A stretch of 64,000 nt of DNA, from positions 1-64,000 of the forward strand of contig JAEZLP010000031.1 of the NCBI GenBank assembly GCA_023415235.1, read 5' to 3'. Under the pieces are notes generated by a model, which was not told the origin of the DNA, ran no database searches, and saw only the letters and a program-made list of their open reading frames with translations. Within the stretch, counting starts at the first letter, position 1, and each line of letters begins with the position of its first letter. Shown one piece after another: positions 8,087 through 16,968 of the stretch. This DNA is from Bacillota bacterium. Its GTDB lineage: Bacteria; Bacillota; Clostridia; Peptostreptococcales; Anaerovoracaceae. The translations under genes and the position numbers were made by a program.

Positions 8087-8356
8087 TACATTAATAGTCA
8101 TCGTTTTTTGGCCGTCTTGCGTGGATGCTAATGTTTTAATTTGAAGATGCACCGCGGAGATTTAAATAGTGTGCGTTTTCCGGTACCACAACCTTCCAGC
8201 AAAGCCGGAGAATATAAAAATCGCACATATTGCAACAAATCATTATTATTCTCTTGATACCTACTGCATTTTACAAACATTTAATAATTCCCGTACATAT
8301 CTCAATTAATATTGATTTAAACTTAAGCTAACAATATGAAGGGAGAATAATATAAA
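8087..8356. other. Intergenic region before the phosphate operon
   Basis: No gene is seen. The right-hand part holds Pho-box-like repeats (8270-8297) and the AT-rich leader of pstS. The left-hand part has no clear structure. If the mobile element ends here, its attachment site should lie in this stretch, but the partner end is outside the window. Confidence 0.5.
8270..8297 (+). promoter_or_regulatory. Pho-box-like direct repeats upstream of pstS
   Basis: TTTACA, TTAATA and CGTACA start at 8270, 8281 and 8292, exactly 11 bp apart with 5-bp gaps. This resembles the TTAACA-N5 arrays bound by PhoB/PhoP regulators. The operon encodes such a regulator, so autoregulation by phosphate is likely. The match is imperfect. 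Confidence 0.45.
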
Positions 8357-9226
8357 ATGAAAAAAAGAATTGTAATGGTTTCAGCAATAATAATGGCTTT
8401 TGTCGCTTTTGCAGGTTGCGGGAGAACCGCGAATGACAGTATCACAGTAATTTCGCGTGAAGATGGCTCTGGAACGCGGGGAGCGTTTATAGAGCTATTT
8501 AAAATCGAGGAAAAAGACACAAACGGAAACAAAGTCGATTATACAACCGAGGATGCCGATATCACTAACAGCACATCAGTTATGATGACCTCTGTCGCGG
8601 GTAATGCTAAAGCAATAGGCTACATCTCATTGGGTTCTCTGAATGATTCGGTAAAGGCAGTCATGATCGATGGGGCTGAAGCGACTGTTGAAAATATTAA
8701 GTCCGGCGCTTATAAGATATCTCGTCCGTTCAATATTGCAATTAGAGGAACAGTCAGCGAAGCAGCACAGGCTTTTATAAGCTTTATTCTGAGTGCAGAC
8801 GGTCAGGCCGTGGTTGAAGACAACGGATTTATATCAGCAACTAACAATGGAGCGTTTGGTGGAAGCTCAATATCCGGCAAGGTTGTTGTATCAGGCTCAT
8901 CATCAGTAACACCGGTTATGGAAAAGCTGAAGGAAGCATATATAGCCGTTAATCCGAATGCGGAAATCGAGATACAGCAGAACGATTCAACGACCGGCAT
9001 GAACTCGGTGATAGAAGGTATCTGCGATATCGGTATGGCATCGCGTGAACTTAAGGATAGTGAAGTCGCAGCAGGAATTACCCCTAACGTAATAGCAATG
9101 GACGGTATAGCGGTAATAGTGAATAACGAGAATACCATAAGCGAACTTACAAGCGAACAAGTCAAGGCTATATTTACGGGAAGCATTACTTACTGGAGTG
9201 AAATAGATGGACAAACAGGAAAATAG
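8357..9226 (+). CDS. pstS: Phosphate-binding lipoprotein PstS with half-domains in swapped order
   Basis: A 289-residue lipoprotein with a lipobox ending at C21. It delivers phosphate to the PstCAB importer. In ordinary PstS the segment GSSSVTP comes near the N-terminus and SREDGSGTRG in the second half. Here SREDGSGTRG is at 33-42 and GSSSVTP at 180-186, followed by DIGMASR (224-230) and YWSE (279-282), after which the chain stops. The two halves are therefore complete but in reversed order, a circular permutation, not a truncation. I believe similar proteins occur in other Clostridia. It is first in the operon and its end overlaps pstC by 20 bases. Confidence 0.88.
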   Translation: MKKRIVMVSAIIMAFVAFAGCGRTANDSITVISREDGSGTRGAFIELFKIEEKDTNGNKVDYTTEDADITNSTSVMMTSVAGNAKAIGYISLGSLNDSVKAVMIDGAEATVENIKSGAYKISRPFNIAIRGTVSEAAQAFISFILSADGQAVVEDNGFISATNNGAFGGSSISGKVVVSGSSSVTPVMEKLKEAYIAVNPNAEIEIQQNDSTTGMNSVIEGICDIGMASRELKDSEVAAGITPNVIAMDGIAVIVNNENTISELTSEQVKAIFTGSITYWSEIDGQTGK

Positions 9227-10133
9227 ACATTCACGAACCGCTACTATGTCCCCTAAAAGAAATTTAGTCGGGAGAATGAACATTAAGCATTTCAAAGAAA
9301 ACGGTGCAAAAATTGTTTTCATACTCGCGGCCTGTATTTCGATACTGGCCGTTGCGCTTATATGTATATTCCTATTTGCAAACGGTATTCCGGGTATGAC
9401 CAAAATAGGTGTGCTTAAATTTCTGACAGGCAGGGTTTGGAAACCCGGAAACAACATTTATGGAATATTTCCTATGATACTTGGGAGCATTTATGTTACC
9501 GCAGGTGCTCTCGTTATCGGAGTGCCGACAGGTATCATTACAGCCGTTTTTATATCCAAATTTGCGTCCGTACGAATTGCAAAAGTCATGAAACAGGCAG
9601 TATCTTTACTTGCCGGGATACCTTCGGTGGTATATGGCTTTTATGGTTTAATCGTTGTTGTTCCCTTGATACGCGATATATTCGGTGTAAGCGGAACAAG
9701 TATGCTTTCGGCGAGTATCATTCTTGGAATCATGATACTTCCCACAATTATTTCTATCAGCGAACCAGCTTTCAATGCAGTACCTAAACCTTATTACGAA
9801 GGTGCTCTGGCACTCGGAGCTACACATGAACGGGCAGTATTCAGAGTAATACTGCCCGCGGCGAAATCAGGAGTGACCGCGAGCGTAGTACTCGGAGTAG
9901 GTCGGGCTATAGGCGAAGCTATGGCTGTTATGATGGTAGCGGGCAATCAGGCGCGTATGCCGAAGGGAATTCTGCAAGGCATACGAACTCTTACGAGCAA
10001 TATCGTAATGGAGATGGGCTATGCTGCCGATTTGCACCGTGAAGCATTGATAGCTACAGCGGTTGTGCTGTTTGTGTTTATTCTTATTATCAATATGCTG
10101 TTCTCTGTATTAAAAAGGAGGACGAGAGTATGA
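9207..10133 (+). CDS. pstC: Phosphate ABC transporter permease PstC
   Basis: A 308-residue inner-membrane permease. It has about six hydrophobic segments and the binding-protein-dependent transport loop around GALALGATHERAVFRVILPAAKSGV (near residues 195-219), the EAA-type motif that contacts the ATPase PstB. The start at 9207 has GGAG nine bases upstream and overlaps pstS; an internal ATG at 9276 is an alternative that would give the more usual short N-terminus. It pairs with PstA to form the phosphate channel. Confidence 0.93.
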   Translation: MDKQENRHSRTATMSPKRNLVGRMNIKHFKENGAKIVFILAACISILAVALICIFLFANGIPGMTKIGVLKFLTGRVWKPGNNIYGIFPMILGSIYVTAGALVIGVPTGIITAVFISKFASVRIAKVMKQAVSLLAGIPSVVYGFYGLIVVVPLIRDIFGVSGTSMLSASIILGIMILPTIISISEPAFNAVPKPYYEGALALGATHERAVFRVILPAAKSGVTASVVLGVGRAIGEAMAVMMVAGNQARMPKGILQGIRTLTSNIVMEMGYAADLHREALIATAVVLFVFILIINMLFSVLKRRTRV

Positions 10134-10951
10134 TGTTGCAAAGAAGAGAAGCGGCTTTAATAAAGGCTTTCGTATATTTGGGAGCGATACTCACATTTGC
10201 AATATTGGTCAGCGTGGTAGGTTACATTCTTTTTAAGGGCATACCTAATCTATCGCTCAAATTATTTGAGTTGAAGTACACCACAGAAAACGTATCGCTG
10301 TTACCCGCGCTTATAAATACATTATTGATGACATTTTTTTCGCTGCTGCTTGCTACCCCTCTCGGAATATTTGCAGCAGTATATCTTGTTGAATATGCGC
10401 ATAAAGGCAACAGGCTTGTTAAGATTGTGCGTATAACCGCGGAGACGTTGTCGGGCATACCGTCCATTATATATGGGCTTTTTGGACTGCTGTTCTTTGT
10501 AACTGCGTTAGGTCTCCGAATGTCGCTGATTTCCGGGGCTTTGACGCTCAGTATTATGATTTTGCCACTTATAATGCGTACTACTGAGGAAGCGCTTATT
10601 GCTGTTCCCGTTGAATATCGAGAAGGCAGTTATGGTTTGGGTGCGGGCAGACTGCGAACAGTGTTTAAAGTCGTGATGCCATCCGCCATACCCGGAATAC
10701 TAGCCGGAATTATATTATCAATCGGTCGCATAGTCGGAGAAACTGCGGCGCTAATCTATACTGCCGGTACAGTCGCAGAGGTACCCGGAGGCCTGTTTGA
10801 CTCGGCGCGTACACTCTCTGTTCATATGTATACTCTCGCGAGCGAGGGATTTTATATTAAACAGGCATATGCAACAGCGGTTGTTTTACTTGTTATAGTT
10901 GTAGGCATTAACGTTTTATCCGCTTATGTAGCAAAAGAAATTAGGAGGTGA
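10130..10951 (+). CDS. pstA: Phosphate ABC transporter permease PstA
   Basis: A 273-residue permease with an N-terminal membrane helix and about five more. The coupling loop EGSYGLGAGRLRTVFKVVMPSAIPGI lies near residues 164-189. It overlaps the pstC stop by four bases (ATGA), and AAAGGAGG lies upstream, so the two subunits are probably made in equal amounts. The length is typical for PstA. Confidence 0.94.
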   Translation: MMLQRREAALIKAFVYLGAILTFAILVSVVGYILFKGIPNLSLKLFELKYTTENVSLLPALINTLLMTFFSLLLATPLGIFAAVYLVEYAHKGNRLVKIVRITAETLSGIPSIIYGLFGLLFFVTALGLRMSLISGALTLSIMILPLIMRTTEEALIAVPVEYREGSYGLGAGRLRTVFKVVMPSAIPGILAGIILSIGRIVGETAALIYTAGTVAEVPGGLFDSARTLSVHMYTLASEGFYIKQAYATAVVLLVIVVGINVLSAYVAKEIRR

Positions 10952-10955
10952 TCAT

Positions 10956-11705
10956 ATGGGAAAGATTGATATAAAAGATTTAAACCTCTTTTATGACTCA
11001 TTTCAGGCTTTGAAGGATGTTACGCTTTCTATTGAAGCCAACGAAATAACTGCTTTTATAGGACCATCTGGATGCGGAAAAAGTACGCTACTTAAAACGA
11101 TTAATCGTATGAATGACCTTGTTGAAGGATGCAAGATAAAGGGAGAAGTGCTGCTTGACGGAGAGAATGTTTATGGCAATATGGATACTTCGATGCTTCG
11201 CAAACGTGTAGGCATGGTTTTTCAAAAGCCAAATCCTTTTCCTATGAGCATATATGACAATGTGGCATTTGGCCCACGCACGCATGGTGTTCGCAGCAAA
11301 GCAAAGCTTAACGATATTGTTGAACGTTCTTTGCGCGATGCCGCTATTTGGGAAGAACTGAAAGACAGATTAAAAAAAGACGCTCTGGGGATATCGGGCG
11401 GACAGCAGCAGCGCCTTTGCATAGCAAGAGCATTAGCAGTTGAGCCGGAGGTATTGTTGATGGATGAGCCAACAAGTGCTCTTGACCCGATATCAACATC
11501 CAAAATAGAAGAACTTGCTATAACATTAAAAGAAAAGTATACTATTGTGATAGTGACGCACAACATGCAGCAGGCTGTAAGGATTTCAGACAAAACTACA
11601 TTCTTTTTATTGGGCGAAGTAATAGAATTTGGAAATACAGAAAGCCTTTTCTCGGTGCCAAAGGATAAACGCACCGAGGATTACATTACAGGGAGGTTTG
11701 GATGA
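10956..11705 (+). CDS. pstB: Phosphate ABC transporter ATP-binding protein PstB
   Basis: A 249-residue ABC ATPase that powers phosphate import. Walker A is GPSGCGKST (about residues 32-40), the Q-loop is VFQKPNPFPMSIYDNV (about 88-103), the signature LGISGGQQQR (about 144-153) and Walker B LLMDEPTSALDP (about 166-177), followed by the switch His in VTHNM. The QKPNPFP motif is specific for PstB. It starts four bases after pstA, behind TTAGGAGG. Confidence 0.97.
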   Translation: MGKIDIKDLNLFYDSFQALKDVTLSIEANEITAFIGPSGCGKSTLLKTINRMNDLVEGCKIKGEVLLDGENVYGNMDTSMLRKRVGMVFQKPNPFPMSIYDNVAFGPRTHGVRSKAKLNDIVERSLRDAAIWEELKDRLKKDALGISGGQQQRLCIARALAVEPEVLLMDEPTSALDPISTSKIEELAITLKEKYTIVIVTHNMQQAVRISDKTTFFLLGEVIEFGNTESLFSVPKDKRTEDYITGRFG

Positions 11706-12358
11706 TGAGAAGCCGTTTTGATGAGCAGCTTGAACTGTTGAATAAAGAATTACTCGAAATGGGCGCACTTATAGAGCATGCTATCGAAAGTGCGTCTCAA
11801 GCCCTTCTAACGCAGGATGTTGATGCCGCTAACAAAGCTATAGAATTCGATAAAGAAGTAGATCAGAAGGAGAAAGACATAGAATCGTTATGTCTTAGAT
11901 TGTTGTTACAGCAGCAGCCTGTTGCGCGAGATCTCCGCCAGATATCTGCCGCGCTTAAGATGATAACCGACATGGAACGCATAGGCGACCAAGCCGCAGA
12001 CATATCTGGTATTGTCATTTATCTAGCGGGGACACCTTATATTAAAAGACTTGAGCATCTTCCTCAAATGGCAGATGTAGCCATCAGAATGGTCAAAGGC
12101 AGTATAGATGCTTATGTGAGAAAAGATCTTGCGCTTACAAAAGAAATCATAGATATGGATGATATTATAGATAACCTTTTTGTAATTGTAAAAAATGAAC
12201 TCATAGAACGCATACATGAAAAAGCAGAAAACGGCGAGCAGGCAATAGATTTGCTTATGGTGGCAAAATATTTTGAGCGTATTGGTGATCATGCTCAAAA
12301 CATAGCTGAATGGGTAGAGTTTTCTATAACAGGTAAGCATAAGGGAGAACTGATATGA
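11702..12358 (+). CDS. phoU: Phosphate signalling protein PhoU
   Basis: A 218-residue all-helical protein with the two PhoU repeats; each has an acidic metal-binding pattern (TDMERIGDQAADI near 95-107 and KYFERIGDHAQNIAEW near 189-204). PhoU links PstB activity to the sensor kinase and represses the Pho response when phosphate is plentiful. It overlaps pstB and phoB by four bases each, so the whole cascade is translationally coupled. Confidence 0.96.
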   Translation: MMRSRFDEQLELLNKELLEMGALIEHAIESASQALLTQDVDAANKAIEFDKEVDQKEKDIESLCLRLLLQQQPVARDLRQISAALKMITDMERIGDQAADISGIVIYLAGTPYIKRLEHLPQMADVAIRMVKGSIDAYVRKDLALTKEIIDMDDIIDNLFVIVKNELIERIHEKAENGEQAIDLLMVAKYFERIGDHAQNIAEWVEFSITGKHKGELI

Positions 12359-13032
12359 TTTATTATGTTGAAGATGACGACAACATACGAGATCTCGTTG
12401 TTTATACGCTAAACCAATCGGGATTTGAAGCGCTGGGGGTCAAGAACGCTGATGAGTTTTATGCCGCAAGTAAAAAGCAGTCACCTGCTCTTGTGCTTCT
12501 TGACATTATGCTTCCAGGTGATGATGGATTATCCATATTGAAGGTACTGAAAACAAATAAAAAAACCGCTGTGATTCCTGTTATCATGGTTACAGCAAGA
12601 GGTACTGAATATGATAAAGTTATTGGCCTTGATTCGGGTGCGGACGACTATATAGCAAAACCGTTTGGTATGATGGAGCTTGTAGCAAGAGTAAGGGCAC
12701 TGCTGCGCCGAACCAACTTGAATTCATCACCTGAAATATTGAAAGAAGGGGGACTTGTTGTAGATCGGCAGAAACATATTGTTACAGTAAACAATAAAAA
12801 TATAACACTTACTCTAAAAGAATTCGAACTGCTTTACTTACTAATGGCAAACCGCGGGATTGTGTTAACACGAGAACAAATATTAGAATCGATATGGGAT
12901 TTCAGTTATGATGGTGGTACAAGGACGGTTGATGTTCACATCACAACGTTACGTCAAAAGCTCGGAGAGTACGGGAACCTGATAGATACCATAAGAGGCG
13001 TAGGATATCGTTTTGGGGGGGTAATAACGTGA
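12355..13032 (+). CDS. phoB: OmpR-family phosphate response regulator (PhoB/PhoP type)
   Basis: A 225-residue regulator. The receiver domain has the acidic pocket VEDDDN (5-10), phospho-acceptor D50 in LLDIMLPGDDG, a Thr at about 80 and Lys in AKPFG at about 102. The C-terminal winged helix (about 128-222) ends with TRTVDVHITTLRQKLG and IRGVGYRF. It should bind the 11-bp repeats upstream of pstS. The overlap with phoR, the downstream kinase, is four bases. Confidence 0.93.
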   Translation: MIYYVEDDDNIRDLVVYTLNQSGFEALGVKNADEFYAASKKQSPALVLLDIMLPGDDGLSILKVLKTNKKTAVIPVIMVTARGTEYDKVIGLDSGADDYIAKPFGMMELVARVRALLRRTNLNSSPEILKEGGLVVDRQKHIVTVNNKNITLTLKEFELLYLLMANRGIVLTREQILESIWDFSYDGGTRTVDVHITTLRQKLGEYGNLIDTIRGVGYRFGGVIT

Positions 13033-14711
13033 CAAAGCGTATATTCAGAAGCATCTTTTTAACCTCTTTAGCCGCTCTCATTTTTGCTTCGGCTTTTATT
13101 GTGATTACACTTTATAGAATATATGAAACTGACGCTATAAATGAGCTTAAAATTGAAGCAGCCTATATTTCAGACTTAATTACGCAAAAACAAACCGGGG
13201 GAGAGTTTTTAAAGCAAGTTTACTCTGGTGATAGAATCACCTTAATTGCTGAAAACGGTTCAGTAATGTATGACAACATGGCAGATGCGTCTTCAATGGA
13301 GAACCATGCCAACAGGTCGGAAATTGCAGAAGCACTGATGACTGGTGAAGGGGAAAGCTATCGCTATTCAGATACACTGTCTCAAATGACGATATACTAC
13401 GCACTAAAAATACATGAAGGCAATATACTACGTGTATCAAAAACTCAAAGAAGCGTGCTGGGGATGTTGTGGGATGTACTGCCGATGCTGCTCATAATAA
13501 TATTAAGTACCGCGCTGCTTTCTTATCTTATTGCACGGTATATGGCAAAGCACATAACAGCTCCTATAAACGCACTGAATCTCGACTCCCCGTTTAATAA
13601 TGATATATACGACGAGCTAAGTCCGCTCCTTACGCGTATAGAGCAGCAGAATAAAGATATAAAAAAACAGATGTTGGAGATCACCGAAAAGCAACGAGAA
13701 TTTAACGTAGTGACAAAAAATATGCGCGAAGGATTAATCCTGCTATCCGCTAAAGGTAACATACTTTCCATAAATGAAAGCGCTGTTAAAATATTTCAGG
13801 CGGACATTGAAAAAACTATTGGTAACCATATTCTATCTGTAAATCGATCTGTTCCCATGTACAGGGTTTTTGAGGGAGCAATAAATGGAATAAACACAGA
13901 AGCACTTCTTACGATTAACAACAAACATTATCAACTGTTGGGTAGTCCTGTAGTATCCAAAGCTAGAACGCTCGGGGCTGTTATACTATTGCTTGATGTC
14001 ACCGACAAGCACAGCGCTGAACGTAGCCGAAGAGAATTCACTGCAAATGTATCACATGAATTAAAGACGCCGCTTACTTCTATATTAGGTTATGCAGAAA
14101 TTATGAAAAACGGTCTCACAAAACCAGAAGATATGCAGAGGTTTGCAGGGCGCATACATTATGAGGCAAGCAGGCTGCTTTCACTTATAGACGATATACT
14201 GGAACTGTCACAACTCGATGAGAAGGCAAAGTTGTCCGATAAAGAGCCAGTTGATCTTTATTCCTTGGCCGAGGATGCTCTAAGTAGACTTAAATCGATA
14301 GCAGACAAGAAGGAGATTACTCTTTCTGTTCATGGTGAACATATTGTAGTTTCCGGTTACAGAAAAGTACTTGATGGAATGCTGTATAACTTATGCGATA
14401 ACGCAATTAAATATAACATTGCGGGTGGTAACGTTGCCGTGAGAATAGACTATAAGGACTATAAGCCTGTTGTTACTGTAAGCGATACTGGCATAGGTAT
14501 TCCGGCAGAACACCGGCCCCACATATTTGAACGGTTTTATCGGATCGATAAAAGCAGATCAAAAGAAATTGGCGGCACAGGACTCGGACTCTCTATCGTA
14601 AAGCATGGCGCAATGCTACACGAAATTACTATTGATATGAATAGCAAGGAGAATACAGGCACTACTTTTAAGCTTACCTTCCCCCGTAACAGCGAAGCCT
14701 TAAAAGGTTAA
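13029..14711 (+). CDS. phoR: Phosphate sensor histidine kinase PhoR
   Basis: A 560-residue membrane kinase. Transmembrane segments lie near 9-29 and 150-169, around an extracytoplasmic domain of about 120 residues. A PAS-like region follows at about 225-330. The dimerisation domain has the H-box VSHELKTP with His343. The ATP-binding domain has the N-box DNAIKYN, then VSDTGIGIP, the F-box HIFERFYR and GGTGLGLSIV. It starts at GTG 13029, overlapping phoB. It should phosphorylate PhoB under phosphate starvation, under control of Pst and PhoU. Confidence 0.93.
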   Translation: MTKRIFRSIFLTSLAALIFASAFIVITLYRIYETDAINELKIEAAYISDLITQKQTGGEFLKQVYSGDRITLIAENGSVMYDNMADASSMENHANRSEIAEALMTGEGESYRYSDTLSQMTIYYALKIHEGNILRVSKTQRSVLGMLWDVLPMLLIIILSTALLSYLIARYMAKHITAPINALNLDSPFNNDIYDELSPLLTRIEQQNKDIKKQMLEITEKQREFNVVTKNMREGLILLSAKGNILSINESAVKIFQADIEKTIGNHILSVNRSVPMYRVFEGAINGINTEALLTINNKHYQLLGSPVVSKARTLGAVILLLDVTDKHSAERSRREFTANVSHELKTPLTSILGYAEIMKNGLTKPEDMQRFAGRIHYEASRLLSLIDDILELSQLDEKAKLSDKEPVDLYSLAEDALSRLKSIADKKEITLSVHGEHIVVSGYRKVLDGMLYNLCDNAIKYNIAGGNVAVRIDYKDYKPVVTVSDTGIGIPAEHRPHIFERFYRIDKSRSKEIGGTGLGLSIVKHGAMLHEITIDMNSKENTGTTFKLTFPRNSEALKG

Positions 14712-14716
14712 TTATA

Positions 14717-14761
14717 AACAATAAGCGCCACTGAATTTTTTGTTCAGTGGCGTTTATTGTT
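14717..14761 (+). terminator. Terminator of the pst-pho operon
   Basis: A 19-bp stem (14717-14735 with 14743-14761, one mismatch) around a short T-rich loop. It is nearly symmetrical and could also stop transcripts arriving from the opposite strand. Confidence 0.8.
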
Positions 14762-14850
14762 CCGCTTGAAGAGAGTCGGTCAAAAATTTACTTGTTTTTG
14801 TAAATCCCTAAGTTGAACTCCCTTTTCCAGCGGTTTTATTTATTGATTGA

Positions 14851-16968
14851 TTATTCCTGGTCTGCGTCGGCATCGGCTTCCGTTTCAACTGCTTCTTCCA
14901 CAGCTGCTTCTGCCTCCGGAGCTGCTTCAACCGGTTCCTCAGCAGGAGCTGCTTCCACCTCTGGAGCTGCTTCCATCGCAGGAGCTTCCGCTTCAGGAGC
15001 CGCATCAGCGGGCACTTCGGCAGGAGCTGCTTCTTCCTGTGCTGTGGGAGGTTCGAGTGTTTCCTTGATGCTCAGGCTGATTCTTTTTCTTTCCTTGTCG
15101 ATCTCAAGAATCTTTGCTGTGACCTCCTGACCAACAGAAATCTCGTCGGCAATATTCGTGACTCTCTTATATGCAATCTCAGAAATATGAACCAGTCCAT
15201 CCAGACCCGGCTCCAGTTCGACAAATGCACCGTAATCCTTGATCTGAACGATCTTTCCGGTAATGACCTGTCCAACCTGATATTTCTCGTCGATCACAGT
15301 CCAGGGCTCCGGTCTGTTCTGCTTCAGTCCAAGGGAAATTTTACCCTTTTCTGTATTCATGGACAGAATCTTGACCTGAACCTTTTCTCCGATCTTCAGC
15401 GCTTCCTGTGGGTGCTTCAGCTTGCCCCAGGAAATCTCAGAAATATGGAGAAGTCCGTCCAGTCCTCCGATATCAACAAATGCGCCGTATTCGGTAAACC
15501 GCATTACGGTACCTTCCACCACATCGCCAACATGGAGGGAATCCCAGATTTCCTGAACCTTCTTCTGTCTTTCCTCATTTAAATAAGCTTTATGTGAGAA
15601 TACAACCTTATTTCTCTTCTGGTCTACCCTTGTTACCTTTACTGGCACGGTTTTACCGATGAACTCGTCCGCTTTGTCGATAAATTTATCGGAAAGCTGG
15701 GACAGAGGAATAAATCCGGAAACTTCTTTGTAAACTGCGATCACGCCGCCTTTTACTTCTTTTACGATCTTTGCATTAACGAATGATTTATTTTCAAGAG
15801 CATTATTGATTTCATCCCAATGCTCGTTTACTTCAAGCTTCTTTTTAGATAGCAGGATATTTCCGTCACCATCGTCAGTTTTCAAAACCTTAGCCTGAAT
15901 TTCGTCGCCTTCTTTAAATAAATCAGTTAATTCCTGGTCTCCTTCCAATGTAAATTCGTCTCTTGGAATGACTCCATCCTTTTTGCAACCGAGATTTACA
16001 ACGATCTCTCTATTGGAAACCTGAATTACCTCTCCGGTCACGATTTCTCCGCTGCGAGGCAATCTCATGTTCTTTTCGATTTCGTCCATGAAATCATGCA
16101 TCGCGCTATCTTTTTTGTTTTCAGTGAATAATTCACTCATGGTAGCAATAACCTCCTTAATGATACGTTCGGGAGTCGAGGCTCCCGCCGCTATTCCTAT
16201 TCTATTACATTTCTCGACTTCTTTCAATGGTAAACTTTCTTTATTTTCGATAAAATAAGTGTTTCCACAGTACTTTTTCGCTATTTCATAAAGCTTTTTC
16301 GAGTTGGAGCTGTCGCTACCACCTATTATCACCATTAATTCAGAATCTATAGCAGTTTCCATACAGCTTTTTTGCCGTTCCGCCGTGGCGTGGCAAATGG
16401 TATTGTGTACGATGATTTCCTTTTTTTTCATCTCAAAATGGGAGACGATATCCCGGAAAAGCTCATCTGTAATGGTTGTCTGAGCTACAATAAACAGTCG
16501 ATCCGCAGTGACTTCCTCCGCATCTTTTACGCTGGAAACCACGGAGGCTTCATTGTCGCACCAGCCGTTGATCCCGATCACCTCCGGATGGTTCCTGTCA
16601 CCTATCACTACGATGTGATACCCCTGGTTTTTCGCTTCTCTGACCAGCTGCTGGATCCGTTTTACAAAGGGGCAGGTTGCATCTATGATCTCAATGCTTC
16701 TTTCCCTTGCCCTTCGATAAAAATCCTCCGGTTCTCCGTGGGAGCGTACGATGACGATGGACCCTTCCTCCGCCTCCTCGGGACTGTGAATGATGTGGAT
16801 TCCTTTGTCCTGCAGCTCGTCCGTCACTGTTTTGTTGTGAATCAGCGGACCGCAGGTATAGATCTTAACATCGTTCCCTCTGTTGTCCTCGATTGTTTGT
16901 TCCGCCTTCTTCAGCGCTTCTTTGACGCCGAAGCAAAAACCAGAATGCTCCGCCAGTTTAATGATCAT
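14851..16968 (-). CDS. ispH-rpsA: Bifunctional IspH / ribosomal protein S1 fusion
   Basis: A 705-residue fusion. Residues 1 to about 283 are IspH, the [4Fe-4S] enzyme that makes IPP and DMAPP in the MEP pathway; the three cluster cysteines are visible in SGFCFGV (C12), DATCPFV and NTICHATAERQ. Residues about 300-640 hold four S1 RNA-binding domains, the last two ending in GLDGLLHISEI and GLDGLVHISEI. The last about 65 residues are almost only Ala, Glu and Pro. Such fusions are known in Clostridia. The start overlaps the rarA stop by four bases. Confidence 0.95.
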   Translation of the reverse strand: MIIKLAEHSGFCFGVKEALKKAEQTIEDNRGNDVKIYTCGPLIHNKTVTDELQDKGIHIIHSPEEAEEGSIVIVRSHGEPEDFYRRARERSIEIIDATCPFVKRIQQLVREAKNQGYHIVVIGDRNHPEVIGINGWCDNEASVVSSVKDAEEVTADRLFIVAQTTITDELFRDIVSHFEMKKKEIIVHNTICHATAERQKSCMETAIDSELMVIIGGSDSSNSKKLYEIAKKYCGNTYFIENKESLPLKEVEKCNRIGIAAGASTPERIIKEVIATMSELFTENKKDSAMHDFMDEIEKNMRLPRSGEIVTGEVIQVSNREIVVNLGCKKDGVIPRDEFTLEGDQELTDLFKEGDEIQAKVLKTDDGDGNILLSKKKLEVNEHWDEINNALENKSFVNAKIVKEVKGGVIAVYKEVSGFIPLSQLSDKFIDKADEFIGKTVPVKVTRVDQKRNKVVFSHKAYLNEERQKKVQEIWDSLHVGDVVEGTVMRFTEYGAFVDIGGLDGLLHISEISWGKLKHPQEALKIGEKVQVKILSMNTEKGKISLGLKQNRPEPWTVIDEKYQVGQVITGKIVQIKDYGAFVELEPGLDGLVHISEIAYKRVTNIADEISVGQEVTAKILEIDKERKRISLSIKETLEPPTAQEEAAPAEVPADAAPEAEAPAMEAAPEVEAAPAEEPVEAAPEAEAAVEEAVETEADADADQE

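Larger units (their letters stand above)
2593..8090. mobile_element. Remnant of a capsid-bearing integrative element or phage satellite
   Basis: The block combines an excisionase-like protein, a PrimPol/P4-type primase-helicase, three small proteins and a phage capsid gene on one strand, with a divergent zinc-finger gene. This mixture of replication, directionality and capsid genes is typical of phage satellites or decayed prophages. No integrase, terminase, portal or tail gene is visible, but the left part is cut off by the IS and the window edge. The right boundary is not defined; I place it after the hairpin near 8086 as a guess, before the phosphate operon. Confidence 0.6.

Noticed and set aside
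8357..9226. pstS as a frameshifted or truncated pseudogene
   Set aside because: Both half-domains are complete, the lipoprotein signal is intact, and translation is coupled to pstC; swapped order explains the unusual ends better.
14813..15130. Ala/Ser-rich frame on the plus strand, which looks like a low-complexity surface protein
   Set aside because: It is the antisense reading of the Ala/Glu tail of the IspH-S1 fusion.
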